The position numbers were made by a program, and so were the translations under genes. From contig NZ_JAIRAU010000034.1 of NCBI RefSeq assembly GCF_020073745.1, forward strand, positions 1-41,707: a stretch of 41,707 bases of DNA, written 5' to 3'. Source of the stretch: Nannocystis pusilla (GTDB lineage Bacteria; Myxococcota_A; Polyangia; Nannocystales; Nannocystaceae). Under the pieces are notes generated by a model. It was not told where the DNA came from. It made no database searches and saw only the letters and a list, made by a program, of their open reading frames with translations. Position 1 is the first letter of the stretch, and each line of letters begins with the position of its first letter. Positions 18,391-26,821 of this stretch are shown in pieces.

Positions 18391-19296
18391 ATGACTGCCG
18401 CCGTCCCCGCGCTGCTTCGCCCGGAGCTCCGCGCCGAGACCATCAAGGAGACCCGCTGGGGCGGACGTCGCCTCGCCGAACTGCTGAGCGACAGCGGCGC
18501 CGCGCGCAATCTGTTCGGCGCGCGCAAGATCGGCGAGACCTGGGAGTTCTCGACCCTCCCCGGGCACGAGAGCCTCTCCTGTGGTCGGCGGCTGGACCAG
18601 GTCCTCGGCGGACCGCTGCCCTTCCTCGCCAAGCTCATCGACACGGCGCTGCCGCTCAGCGTTCAGGTCCACCCTGACGATCGCCCCGACCCTGCGCGAC
18701 CGGGCGCGACGTTGCCCGGCAAGGAGGAGGCGTGGATCGTCCTCGACGCCGACGCCGGCGCCCGTCTCTGGGCCGGAGTGCGCCCCGGCGTCGGCCGCGA
18801 CGACCTCGCGCGCGCCGCCGCCGAGGGCACCGTCGTCGCCTGTCTCGAAGAACATGTCGCCGAGCGCGGCCTCGTCGTCCTGGTCCCCGCCGGCACCGTG
18901 CACGCGATCGGCGCCGGGCTCCTGATCGCCGAGATTCAGCAGCCCAGCGACTGCACCTATCGCCTGTACGACTACGGCAGCGGTCGCCCGTTGCATGTCG
19001 AGGCGGCGCTGGCCACGCTGGACGTCGCCGCGAGACCTCAAGTGTGGCGACCCGGCGACGCTCCTGCGCGCATGCACGGCGCCCACGTCGACCTCGAATT
19101 GCTCGGCCCCGGCGAACACCGGCGAGAGATCGCCGAGCCGACCCTGCTCGTCGGTGTGCGCGGCACCGCGATCGCCCGCGCCGACGCCAGCGAGGAGGAG
19201 TTCGGCGCGGCCCGCCTCCTGCTCGCCGTCCGCGGCCCGCTCGACCTCCGCATCCGCGAGCACGGCCTCGTCGCGCTCGGCCGCGTTCACCCGTAG
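18391..19296 (+). CDS. manA: Mannose-6-phosphate isomerase, class I
   Basis: A 301-aa zinc-dependent type I phosphomannose isomerase interconverting fructose-6-phosphate and mannose-6-phosphate, feeding GDP-mannose and glycan synthesis. Zinc-ligand motifs are visible: VQVHPDD (Gln92, His94), KEEAW (Glu113) and PAGTVHAIG (His171). The signature region LLIAEIQQPSDCTYRLYDYG follows. It is shorter than the E. coli enzyme (about 390 aa) but matches the compact bacterial ManA form. The C-terminal ~80 residues are the small cupin-like domain. The ATG at 18391 lacks a strong Shine-Dalgarno; the ORF upstream is a shadow of the Rieske gene. It is divergent from the bc operon with a ~120-bp shared upstream region. 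A monocistronic gene is likely. Confidence 0.93.
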   Translation: MTAAVPALLRPELRAETIKETRWGGRRLAELLSDSGAARNLFGARKIGETWEFSTLPGHESLSCGRRLDQVLGGPLPFLAKLIDTALPLSVQVHPDDRPDPARPGATLPGKEEAWIVLDADAGARLWAGVRPGVGRDDLARAAAEGTVVACLEEHVAERGLVVLVPAGTVHAIGAGLLIAEIQQPSDCTYRLYDYGSGRPLHVEAALATLDVAARPQVWRPGDAPARMHGAHVDLELLGPGEHRREIAEPTLLVGVRGTAIARADASEEEFGAARLLLAVRGPLDLRIREHGLVALGRVHP

Positions 19297-19863
19297 CGCC
19301 GCGGCCGGGCCATTTCGAGCAGCCCGCGACGCTCCCTCCTCGCGCTCGACGTCGACGTCGCTTGGAACAGGCGCCCAACGTGCGGTCGAAGCGTCGCCCC
19401 CTCGTCGCCAGCCACGACGAGGCGATTCGTCATACCATCCATTCCACGAATCACTCGATCGGCGCTCCGAGCACCGCAGCACCATCCTCTTTAATTCGGT
19501 CCTGCTTCGCCGCCGCCGCGATCACCACCGACTTCCCATCAGCCGCGCGGGCCTCTTCGCGGCGACGCGGGGACAGCGACCCCGGCGATTCGAGCGACGG
19601 TTGCGAATACAACCGCCTCACCCGCGGAGAGACTGTCATGAGCGTCGCCCGCCGACGGCGATCCGCGATCGCTGTCCGGGTGACCGCGAGTCGACGCGAC
19701 CTACGGCTCCGCCTCACCCTCGGGCGACGCTCCCGCCGGGTCGACGCTCGACCTGAACTTTCGACCAGATTCGCGCAGCTTCGCCCCGGCCAGCGAGCCC
19801 TGCCGGTCCCGCGGGCCCGCGGCCGGCTCCGGGGCGCGATTCGCCCGGCCCGGCCCCCCGTCG
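19297..19863. other. Non-coding gap of ~570 bp
   Basis: Only Arg-rich open frames are present. One starts at 19638 with a purine-rich stretch upstream but runs into unrelated Arg/Pro composition and is not called. A slightly AT-richer patch at 19420-19510 and a T-rich trio at 19490-19505 may relate to termination of manA, but no clear hairpin was found. Confidence 0.5.
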
Positions 19864-19869
19864 TATAGT
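19864..19869 (+). promoter_or_regulatory. Candidate -10 element TATAGT, leaderless lipoprotein gene
   Basis: CGTATAGTG precedes the ATG at 19875 by 5 bp. The same hexamer, at nearly the same distance, precedes the paralogous gene at 21172 although the DNA further upstream differs. No consensus -35 is visible. Confidence 0.5.
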
Positions 19870-19874
19870 GAGGT

Positions 19875-20762
19875 ATGCCCTTCGCCTATCGCTTGCGCTC
19901 CTGCGGCCTCCTGCTCGTCCTCGCCTGCAACAAGGGCGGCGGTGCCGGCACGGACACCGACGCCACCGACGCCACCGCGACCCAGCCCCCCGTCACCACG
20001 ACGACCACCACCACGAGCGGGCCGACCACCGACGACACCGCCACCACACCGACGACCACCGACGCCACCGCCACCACCGACGAGAGCGCCACCACCGGCG
20101 CGCCGGCGCAGTGCTCGATCTACACCGACGAGAGCGCGTGCGGCCAGAACGGCTGCGAGTGGGCCCAGATCCTCGGCTACACCCACGGCACCCAGGGCTG
20201 CCTCGGCAGCATCCGCGACTTCTGCGTGCCCAAGCAGGTCTCGGGCGGCCTCACCAGCGTGTGGCGCGACGACGACGGCGACATCGAGGTCCTGCAGTTC
20301 CCCCACAACCCCACCGACCTCGGTCCCGAGTGGAGCGTGTGCGACTGCGACGGTCCGCTCGCCTGTCTGTGCACCTCCCAGACGCTCGACTGCCCGGGGC
20401 GCATGGACGAGTTCTGCGGCCTCATCGGCAGCGACGCCGGCTGCACCAACGCCGCGTCGGGCGGCAACCTCGTGTGCGGGTGGTTCAACGTCTCGAAGGA
20501 GGGCCCGCCCGACCCGAGCTGCGACGACTCGCCGTCCGAGGATCGCTGCCTGCCGGGCACCAACCTCGGCGCCGACGACTGCCCCAAGCTCGCCCTCCCC
20601 TACCCCAACGTGTGCCAGGGCGAGCAGAACCCGATCTTCTGGCGCGAGGTCGACGGCGTCGTCGAGGTCATCAACGTCTGCGGCCCCGAGCCGATCGGCT
20701 GGAGCCGCTGCGTCGCCGACGACCCGAACCAGCCCGAGGACTGCAAGTGCCGCTGCCTGTGA
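19875..20762 (+). CDS. Cys-rich surface lipoprotein, paralog 1
   Basis: A 295-aa lipoprotein of unrecognised family. The signal peptide MPFAYRLRSCGLLLVLAC ends in lipobox VLAC (Cys18). Residues about 20-77 form a low-complexity Thr/Asp/Ala tether (TATTDESATTG-type units). The mature domain (about 78-295) has many cysteines in short motifs such as CSIYTDESACGQNGCEW, CDCDGPLACLC and CKCRC at the C-terminus. These suggest a disulfide-rich extracellular fold. An acidic RDDDGDIEVLQF stretch could bind a cation. It is closely related along its whole mature part to the neighbouring 21172-22065 product, with conserved cysteine spacing. The ATG follows a -10-like TATAGT by only 5 bp, suggesting a leaderless mRNA. 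Function unknown. Confidence 0.85.
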   Translation: MPFAYRLRSCGLLLVLACNKGGGAGTDTDATDATATQPPVTTTTTTTSGPTTDDTATTPTTTDATATTDESATTGAPAQCSIYTDESACGQNGCEWAQILGYTHGTQGCLGSIRDFCVPKQVSGGLTSVWRDDDGDIEVLQFPHNPTDLGPEWSVCDCDGPLACLCTSQTLDCPGRMDEFCGLIGSDAGCTNAASGGNLVCGWFNVSKEGPPDPSCDDSPSEDRCLPGTNLGADDCPKLALPYPNVCQGEQNPIFWREVDGVVEVINVCGPEPIGWSRCVADDPNQPEDCKCRCL

Positions 20763-21159
20763 GCGCCACGACCGGCGCGTCTCGACCTCCTCGCAAGTTC
20801 TCGGCCGCGCCGTGCCGGCCTGTCGATCGACGCGCCGGGAGATCGAAGCGCCCCGTTCGCGCCGCTCGCCGGCCGCATGTCTTTTTCGCCATGTCCTGAT
20901 CGCCATCTCATCACCCGCCTCGCCGCGCGTCGCCTGGCGCCGCGCACGAGCTGCTTCTTCGGACAGCTTCGCGCGGCTTCGCCCTGGTCCGCGCACGCGG
21001 GCTCTACCGCGGCGCGCGAGCGAGGGTCGTCGCGCCCGCGCCGCCCGGCGCCCAACCTGACGCCGCTGTCACTTCGCGGGCCGCGGCCTCGATCCTCGAC
21101 TCGCGCGGCGGCAGCCTCGGCGCCGCGCGGCGTACTCGCGCCGGCCGGGGGCGCTGGCG
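20763..21159. other. Non-coding gap between the paralogous lipoprotein genes
   Basis: No credible gene. It contains CATGTCTTTTTCGCCATGTC near 20875-20894, a pair of direct TGTC half-sites around a T5 run, and otherwise GC-rich unstructured sequence. It is not obviously similar to the DNA upstream of the first paralog except at the -10 element. Confidence 0.5.
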
Positions 21160-21165
21160 TATAGT
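21160..21165 (+). promoter_or_regulatory. Candidate -10 element TATAGT, leaderless lipoprotein gene
   Basis: CGTATAGTG lies 6 bp before the ATG at 21172, matching the arrangement at the paralog (19864). No Shine-Dalgarno lies between it and the ATG. Confidence 0.5.
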
Positions 21166-21171
21166 GCCGGC

Positions 21172-22065
21172 ATGCCCTCCCCCTATCGCCTACTCACGTG
21201 CGGCCTCCTGCTCGTCCTCGCCTGCGGCGACGACGGCAACGCCACCACTGCCAAGCCGGACACCGACTCCACCAGCACCTCGACTCCGCCCGTCACCACC
21301 ACCACCACGGGCGAGCCGACCTCCACCGGCGCCACCGAGACGCCGACCTCCACCGAGGCCGCGACCTCCACGACCGAGGGCAGCACCACCGGCGAGCCGG
21401 CGCAGTGTGCGATCTACACCAACGAGCTCGAGTGCGCCCAGAACGACTGCAAGTGGGCCCAGATCCTCAGCTACACCCACGGCACCCAGGGCTGCCTCGG
21501 CGGCATCCGCGACTTCTGTGTCGCCAAGCAGACCTCCGGCGGCCTCACCAGCGTGTGGCGCGACGACGACGGCGACATCGAGGTCCTGCAGTTCACCCAC
21601 AGCCCCACCGACCTCGGCCCGGAGTGGAGCGTGTGCGACTGCGACGGTCCGCTGGCGTGCCTGTGCACCGCCCAGACGCTCGACTGTCCCGAGCGCATGG
21701 ACGAGTTCTGCGGCACGATCGTCAGCGAGAACAGCTGCTCCAACGCCGCGGCCGGCGGCAACTTCGTGTGCGGGTGGTTCACCGTCTCCCGCGAGGGCCC
21801 GCTCGACGGCATGTGCGACGACCCGCCGTGGCAGTCCCGCTGCCTCCCCGGCACCGATCTCTCCAAGAAGACCTGCGACCCGATCGAGCTGCCGTACGTC
21901 GACCAGGGCTACTGCCAGGGCTGGACCGACCCCGTCTTCTGGCGCGACAACGACGGCATCATCGAGGTCACCACCTCGTGCGGCCCCAAGCCGACCGGCT
22001 GGAACCCGTGCGTCGCCGACGACCCGACCCAGCCCGACGAGTGCAAGTGCGGGTGCAAGATCTAG
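21172..22065 (+). CDS. Cys-rich surface lipoprotein, paralog 2
   Basis: A 297-aa paralog of the 19875-20762 product. Signal peptide MPSPYRLLTCGLLLVLAC with lipobox VLAC (Cys18), then a Thr/Ser/Glu tether (TSTEAATSTTEGSTTGEP-like) and the same disulfide-rich domain: CAIYTNELECAQNDCKW, CDCDGPLACLC and a terminal CKCGCKI. The mature domains share long identical stretches (for example FWRDNDGIIEV against FWREVDGVVEV, and GGLTSVWRDDDGDIEVLQF in both), whereas the tethers have diverged freely. This points to tandem duplication followed by linker drift. The shared leaderless-type promoter suggests coordinate expression. Function unknown; surface display as a pair is inferred. Confidence 0.85.
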   Translation: MPSPYRLLTCGLLLVLACGDDGNATTAKPDTDSTSTSTPPVTTTTTGEPTSTGATETPTSTEAATSTTEGSTTGEPAQCAIYTNELECAQNDCKWAQILSYTHGTQGCLGGIRDFCVAKQTSGGLTSVWRDDDGDIEVLQFTHSPTDLGPEWSVCDCDGPLACLCTAQTLDCPERMDEFCGTIVSENSCSNAAAGGNFVCGWFTVSREGPLDGMCDDPPWQSRCLPGTDLSKKTCDPIELPYVDQGYCQGWTDPVFWRDNDGIIEVTTSCGPKPTGWNPCVADDPTQPDECKCGCKI

Positions 22066-22093
22066 CGCCGCGCCCCGCGGCCGCAATCGTCAC

Positions 22094-22108
22094 ACCTGTC
22101 CCTCAGGT
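22094..22108 (-). terminator. Hairpin overlapping the stop codon of the MDR oxidoreductase gene
   Basis: ACCTG-TCCCT-CAGGT: a 5-bp stem whose downstream arm and loop (minus strand) include the TGA stop at 22103-22105. No T run follows, so it may be a pause or mRNA-stability element rather than a classical terminator. Confidence 0.35.
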
Positions 22109-23134
22109 CAGCAGCACCAATTTCCCGACGGTGCGCCCCGACTCGAGGTCGCGGTGCGCCTGGGCCACCTGGTCCATGGGATAGGTCGTCACCGGCGGCG
22201 GCCGCAGCTCGCCGGCCGCCAGCCCGTCGGCGATCGCCGCCATCCCCGCGCGCAGCAGCGGCGCGCGGTGGAACATGTACGACAGGTTGAAGCCGAGCAC
22301 CCCGCGGTTCTCGTTGGTCAGCGCCAGCGGCGAGAACCACGGCGTGCGCAGGTAGGCCAGCGCCAGCTTCAGCTTGTTGGGCTTCCCACCTGTCCTCGGG
22401 AGCATGGTGTGAAAGCCATACACGATCAGGCGCCCGCCCGCCGCCAGGTGGCGGTAGCTCTGGCGCAGCGTCTCCGGGCCGTTGGCGTCGCAGGCGACGT
22501 CGACCCCGTCCCGCGCGGCCGACCTGACCGCCGGCCACAGCGCCGCGCGCGACTTGTCGATCACCACCTCGGCCCCGGCGGCCTGGGCCGCCGTCACCTT
22601 GTGCGCTCCGCCGACCACGCCGATCACCCGGCAGCCGGCGCGGCGGGCGAACTGACACAGCGCGCCGCCGACTCCGCCGGCAGCCGAGTGGACGAGCACC
22701 GACTCGCCCGCGCGCGCGTGCGCCAGCGCGTGCAGCGCGTACCAGGCCGTCAGGTACACCGCGGGGACCGCCGCCGCCTCGGCGAGGCTGAGGCCCGGCG
22801 GCACCGCGAACACCTGGTCAGCCGGCACGCACAGCGCCGTCGCGTAGCCGCCGAAGCGGGTCACCGCGATCACCTCGGCCCCGACCGCGAGGTCGGTCAC
22901 GCCTTCGCCGAGCGCGTCGACGACCCCTGCGACCTCGAAGCCCGGGGTGATCGGCCAGCCGACGAACTCCTGCGCCGAGGCGTACAGGCCCATGCGGACC
23001 ACGCAGTCGGCGTAGTTGACCCCGATGGCCGTGACCGCGATCCGGACCTCGCCGGGCGCCGGTCGGGGCGCCTCCGTGTCGACCAGCGTCAGCCGCTCGT
23101 GCCCGCCCGGGGCGGCGATCACTACCTTGCGCAT
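22103..23134 (-). CDS. Medium-chain dehydrogenase/reductase, quinone oxidoreductase-like
   Basis: A 343-aa zinc-lacking medium-chain dehydrogenase/reductase of the quinone oxidoreductase/VAT-1-like branch, an NADPH-dependent cytoplasmic enzyme reducing quinones or enones. The N-terminal GroES-like domain includes GVNYADCVVRMGLY and PGFEVAGVV. The nucleotide-binding motif VHSAAGGVGGALCQFAR lies near residues 149-165, followed by GAEVVIDKS. The conserved C-terminal MDQVAQAHRDLESGRTVGKLVL is typical of the family. The catalytic-zinc Cys/His set of true alcohol dehydrogenases is absent. The start at 23134 fits the family's usual N-terminus (MRKVVI). It is divergent from fumC with a ~100-bp gap and convergent with the second lipoprotein gene. 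The substrate cannot be told from sequence. Confidence 0.9.
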   Translation of the reverse strand: MRKVVIAAPGGHERLTLVDTEAPRPAPGEVRIAVTAIGVNYADCVVRMGLYASAQEFVGWPITPGFEVAGVVDALGEGVTDLAVGAEVIAVTRFGGYATALCVPADQVFAVPPGLSLAEAAAVPAVYLTAWYALHALAHARAGESVLVHSAAGGVGGALCQFARRAGCRVIGVVGGAHKVTAAQAAGAEVVIDKSRAALWPAVRSAARDGVDVACDANGPETLRQSYRHLAAGGRLIVYGFHTMLPRTGGKPNKLKLALAYLRTPWFSPLALTNENRGVLGFNLSYMFHRAPLLRAGMAAIADGLAAGELRPPPVTTYPMDQVAQAHRDLESGRTVGKLVLLT

Positions 23135-23233
23135 GCGCCGACCCTCGCCTGCCGCGCGGGCGCGGTCAAGCCGTCAAGTCGTGACGACAAAGGCCCACCT
23201 CTGTGACGCCGATGGTGCTAGCTTGCCCCCCGC

Positions 23234-24649
23234 ATGACCGCAGGCGACAAGGCCGAGAGCCGCACCGAAACCGACAGCATGGGCCCCATCCAGGTCGCCA
23301 CCGACCGCTACTGGGGTGCCCAGACCGAGCGCTCGCTGCACCACTTCGACATCGGCGACGACCGCTTCTCGCGGCCGATGATCCGCGCTCTCGGGATCCT
23401 CAAGAAGGCCGCCGCGCTGGCCAACGGCGAGCTCGGCACCCTGCCGCAGGACAAGGTCGACCTGATCGTGCGCGCCGCCGACGAGGTCATCGCCGGCGAC
23501 CTCGACGCTCACTTCCCGCTGCGCGTGTGGCAGACGGGCAGCGGCACGCAGACCAACATGAACGCCAACGAGGTCATCGGCAACCGCGCGATCGAGCTCG
23601 CCGGCGGCGTCATGGGCAGCAAGAAGCCGATCCACCCCAACGACGACGTCAACCGCGGCCAGTCGTCGAACGACACCTTCCCCACGGCGATGCACATCGC
23701 CGCCGCCGAGCAGATCGTGCATCACCTGCTGCCGCGGCTCGACGCCCTGCGCAACGTCCTCGCGGCCAAGAGCGCCGCCTTCGCCGACATCGTCAAGGTC
23801 GGCCGGACCCACCTGCAGGACGCCACCCCGATCACCCTCGGGCAGGAAATCTCCGGCTGGGTGCAGCAGCTCGACGACGCCCGCCGCGCCGTCGAGAGCG
23901 CCTTGCCGCGGGTCTACGAGCTCGCGCTCGGCGGCACCGCCGTCGGCACCGGCCTCAACACCCACAAGGACTACGCCGTCACCAGCGCCAGGCAGATCGC
24001 CGCGCTCACCGGCCTGCCGTTCGTGACCGCGCCCAACAAGTTCGCCGCGCTGGCCGGGCACGAGGCGCTGGTCGCCCTCCACGGCGGGCTCAAGACCCTC
24101 GCCTGCGCCCTCACCAAGATCGCCAACGACGTGCGCTGGCTCGCCTCCGGCCCGCGCTGCGGCTTCGGCGAGATCACCATCCCCGAGAACGAGCCCGGCT
24201 CCTCGATCATGCCCGGCAAGGTCAACCCGACCCAGTGCGAGGCCATGACGATGGTCTGCGCCCAGGTGCTCGGCAACGACGTCGCCGTCAACATCGGCGG
24301 CATGAGCGGCAACTTCGAGCTCAACGTCTACAAGCCGCTCATCATCCACAACACGCTGCACTCGACCCGCCTGCTCGGCGACGCCTGCCGCAACTTCCGC
24401 GAGTTCTGCGCCGAGGGCATCGAGCCGCGCCGCGACAAGCTGGCCGCCAACCTCGAGCAGAGCCTGATGAACGTCACCGCGCTCAACCCGTACATCGGCT
24501 ACGACAACGCCGCGAAGATCGCCAAGAAGGCCCACAAGGACGGCACCTCGCTCAAGGAGGCCGCCGTCGCGCTCGGCCTGCTCTCGGCCGAGGAGTTCGA
24601 CCGCTACGTCCGCCCCGAGGCCATGATCGCGCCCGAGGGTGGCCGCTAG
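23234..24649 (+). CDS. fumC: Class II fumarate hydratase
   Basis: Homotetrameric iron-independent fumarase of the TCA cycle, converting fumarate to L-malate in the cytoplasm. The 471-aa protein has the superfamily signature GSSIMPGKVNPTQCE from Gly322, containing the flexible catalytic-serine loop. It also has TGSGTQTNMNANEV (substrate contacts, about 97-110), SSNDTFPTAMHIA (about 145-157) and GRTHLQDATPI (about 193-203). The length matches FumC (460-470) and the motifs favour fumarase over aspartase or argininosuccinate lyase. The ATG at 23234 is 10 bp after GCTAGCTTG, which could serve as a -10 region with a very short leader. The stop overlaps the ribosome-binding region of the downstream glycosyltransferase gene, so the two are cotranscribed. 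Confidence 0.96.
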   Translation: MTAGDKAESRTETDSMGPIQVATDRYWGAQTERSLHHFDIGDDRFSRPMIRALGILKKAAALANGELGTLPQDKVDLIVRAADEVIAGDLDAHFPLRVWQTGSGTQTNMNANEVIGNRAIELAGGVMGSKKPIHPNDDVNRGQSSNDTFPTAMHIAAAEQIVHHLLPRLDALRNVLAAKSAAFADIVKVGRTHLQDATPITLGQEISGWVQQLDDARRAVESALPRVYELALGGTAVGTGLNTHKDYAVTSARQIAALTGLPFVTAPNKFAALAGHEALVALHGGLKTLACALTKIANDVRWLASGPRCGFGEITIPENEPGSSIMPGKVNPTQCEAMTMVCAQVLGNDVAVNIGGMSGNFELNVYKPLIIHNTLHSTRLLGDACRNFREFCAEGIEPRRDKLAANLEQSLMNVTALNPYIGYDNAAKIAKKAHKDGTSLKEAAVALGLLSAEEFDRYVRPEAMIAPEGGR

Positions 24650-24656
24650 GATCCCC

Positions 24657-25772
24657 TTGAGCAACCAGCCCTACATCTCGATCCTCATCCCGCTGTTCGA
24701 CGAGCTGAGGTCGATCCCCGAGATGCACGCGCAGGTCACCGACGCCTGCGTCAAGCTCGGCCGCACCTACGAGATCCTCTGGATCGACGACGGCAGCCGC
24801 GACGGCTCCGCCCACGCGCTCGACGAGCTGGCCGCTCGCGACCCGCGTTCGCGCGTGGTCCACTTCCGCCGCAACTTCGGCAAGTCGTCGGCGCTGGCCG
24901 CCGGGTTCGAGCGGGTGCGCGGGCAGATCGTGCTGACGATGGACGCCGACCTGCAGGACGACCCGGCGATGATCGACGACTTCGTGCGCCGGATCGAGGC
25001 CGGCGCCGACCTCGTCTCGGGGTGGAAGAAGACCCGCCACGACCCGATCGACAAGACCCTGCCGTCGCGGCTGTTCAACGCCGTCGTCAGCCGCCTCTCG
25101 GGCGTGCGGCTGCACGACTTCAACTGCGGCTTCAAGGCCTACCGCGCCGACTGCGTGCGCGAGCTGTCGGTCTACGGCGGCTTCCACCGCTTCCTGCCCG
25201 TCCTCGCCCACCACCGCGGCTATCGCGTCGAGGAGCTGATCGTCAACCATCGCGCGCGCAAGCACGGCAAGAGCAAGTACGGCGTCAAGCGGATGTTCGA
25301 CGGCTTCATGGACCTGCTCACGGTCCTGCTCGTCACCCGCTACCGCACCCGCCCGCTGCACTTCTTCGGCATCCCCGGGATGATCCTCGGCGGCCTCGGC
25401 GTGCTGACCCTGACCTACCTCAGCTTCCTGTGGCTGTTCGGCTACGCGATCGGCGAGCGCCCGCTGCTCACGCTCGGCGTGCTGCTCACCATCGTCGCCA
25501 TGCAGTTCGTCGGCGTCGGCCTGCTCGGCGAGCTGCTGGTGCGCACCACCATCCGCTCGCAGGAGGTGTTCTCGATCCGCGAGGAGCGCGAGGCCCCCGC
25601 GGCCACGCGCGCCGCGATCTACGCCCAGCCGAGCCCCGTGCTCCCGCCCTCCGCCCCGCCGATGAGCGGCCGCCAGCTGCCGGTGTCCCTCGCCGAGGGC
25701 GACCAGGTCAGCGAGGAGGCGCGCACCGTCACGCGGGCGCAGAACCAGAACCAGCCGGCGCGCCGCCCCTGA
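24657..25772 (+). CDS. Family 2 glycosyltransferase, polyprenyl-phosphate type (DPM/ArnC-like)
   Basis: A 371-aa membrane-bound GT-A transferase that would move a sugar from a nucleotide donor to polyprenyl phosphate on the cytoplasmic face. Seen: YISILIPLFDE near the start, WIDDGSRDGS (DDGS at about 44-47), RRNFGKSSALAAG, the metal-binding region MDADLQDDPAM (about 95-105), and NCGFKAYR. Two C-terminal membrane helices (about 235-305) follow RTRPLHFFGIPG, the ArnC/GtrB layout. The last ~60 residues are a Pro/Ala/Arg-rich tail. TTG at 24657 is chosen because AGGA, overlapping the fumC stop, lies 5-6 bp upstream; GTG at 24639 in the same frame would overlap fumC by 11 bp and has no spacing from its purine run. 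It forms an operon with fumC and the methyltransferase downstream. Confidence 0.9.
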   Translation: MSNQPYISILIPLFDELRSIPEMHAQVTDACVKLGRTYEILWIDDGSRDGSAHALDELAARDPRSRVVHFRRNFGKSSALAAGFERVRGQIVLTMDADLQDDPAMIDDFVRRIEAGADLVSGWKKTRHDPIDKTLPSRLFNAVVSRLSGVRLHDFNCGFKAYRADCVRELSVYGGFHRFLPVLAHHRGYRVEELIVNHRARKHGKSKYGVKRMFDGFMDLLTVLLVTRYRTRPLHFFGIPGMILGGLGVLTLTYLSFLWLFGYAIGERPLLTLGVLLTIVAMQFVGVGLLGELLVRTTIRSQEVFSIREEREAPAATRAAIYAQPSPVLPPSAPPMSGRQLPVSLAEGDQVSEEARTVTRAQNQNQPARRP

Positions 25773-25790
25773 CGAACCTCCGGGACCCGC

Positions 25791-26390
25791 ATGACCAGCG
25801 GCAACAAGCAGAAGCACGAGAGCAAGAACCCGATCCAGCGCGCCCTCATCGCCCGCTTCAAGCGCGAGGCCGCCGCGCTGGTCCGCCGGGCCGCCCCGCG
25901 CACGATCCTCGACCTCGGCTGCGGCGAGGGCTTCATGATCGAGGCCCTGCTGCAGGCCGGCATCGCCGCCGAGTTCACCGGCATCGATCTGTCCCAAAGT
26001 GCGATCGCCGACGCGCGCGCCCGCCTCGGCGACCGCGCCCGCCTCGACGTCATCGACGCCCGCCAGCTGGTCGACGACGGCCGCAGCTTCGACATGGTCA
26101 TGATGCTCGAGGTGCTCGAGCACATCCCCGACCCCGCGCAGATGCTGCCCATCCTGCGCCGCCTGGCCCGCCGGCACGTCCTGCTCAGCGTCCCGCGCGA
26201 GCCGTTCTTCTGCGCCCTCAACTTCATGCGCGGCAAGAACCTCACGCGCCTCGGCAACGACCCCGAGCACGTCAACCACTGGGGCCGCGCCGGCTTCCAC
26301 CGCTTCCTCGCCCGCGACTTCGAGGTCCTCGCGGCGCCCGGCGTGTTCCCGTGGACGATGGTGCTCGCACGGCCGCGCCAAACCGCGTAG
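25791..26390 (+). CDS. Class I SAM-dependent methyltransferase
   Basis: A 199-aa cytoplasmic methyltransferase with the Rossmann motif I ILDLGCGEGF (about 39-48), acidic motif II FTGIDLSQSAI (about 63-73), and post-motif MLEVLEHIPDP (about 103-113), the set shared by UbiG/COQ5-like small-molecule methyltransferases. The C-terminal FHRFLARDFEVLAAPGVFPW is the usual closing beta-hairpin region. The Lys-rich N-terminus (MTSGNKQKHESKNPIQ) could contact membrane phospholipids. It starts 18 bp after the glycosyltransferase stop and very probably belongs to the same operon. By context the acceptor may be a glycolipid or polyprenyl-linked sugar, but this is inference. Repeat copy B begins 34 bp after its stop. 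Confidence 0.9.
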   Translation: MTSGNKQKHESKNPIQRALIARFKREAAALVRRAAPRTILDLGCGEGFMIEALLQAGIAAEFTGIDLSQSAIADARARLGDRARLDVIDARQLVDDGRSFDMVMMLEVLEHIPDPAQMLPILRRLARRHVLLSVPREPFFCALNFMRGKNLTRLGNDPEHVNHWGRAGFHRFLARDFEVLAAPGVFPWTMVLARPRQTA

Positions 26391-26423
26391 CAGCGAGACC
26401 GCGGCCCGGCGGCTCGGGATCGT

Positions 26424-26745
26424 GCTTCGCGAATTGCCGACTGCGCCTCGCGGGGGTCCGGGGAAGGGTCGGCGGCGAGTTCAGCGTCTGGATGGACGCT
26501 CGTTCCTCGCGCCCATCCTGCCTCGTATTCGCCGCCGACCCTTCCCCGGACCCCTGGCACGGCTGCAGCCGTGAGAGGCCGCCACGCCGTCGTCGGCTTC
26601 GATGTTCGGATGTCCCATCGAGCAGGTCGTCTGCGCCTGTTCGACGGCCAGGGCTGGCCGCCGAACAGACGCTTTCTCGCGTCAATTACGGCGTGTCATC
26701 CCCGCGCGGCAGACACTTACAGCGACCTCCGCCTGCACGAGCATC
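26424..26745 (-). repeat. Dispersed structured repeat, copy B (~320 bp)
   Basis: Reverse-complement copy of 7929-8247, with the best-conserved core at 26424-26700. It has the same three inverted repeats; the 26-bp perfect stem has arms 26453-26478 and 26529-26554. The base pair that is A-T in copy A is G-C here. It lies between the convergent methyltransferase and panE-like genes, immediately beside a partial duplicate of the panE-like 3' end. No ORF in it looks coding. Confidence 0.85.
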
Positions 26746-26812
26746 GTCAGCCCGCACGCCCGAGAGCTTCCCGCGCCGCGACGTGCCCCGCCACCATCGC
26801 GTCCGTCGACGC
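26746..26812 (-). pseudogene. Partial duplicate of the 3' end of the panE-like gene
   Basis: 67 bp closely matching 26821-26887, the last ~22 codons of the panE-like gene; the first 25 bp are identical. The offset is 75 bp, a multiple of three. On the minus strand it reads ASTDAMVAGHVAAREALGRA then Gly and stop, against APTHATVARLVAAREALGRA then Gly and stop in the real gene. It lies just past the real stop and abuts repeat copy B. It is a gene-end relic, not a functional gene. Confidence 0.7.
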
Positions 26813-26821
26813 GTCGTGATG

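Noticed and set aside
19638..19868. An Arg-rich 76-codon ORF starting at 19638
   Set aside because: Composition is non-protein-like and the frame runs into the promoter of the first lipoprotein paralog.
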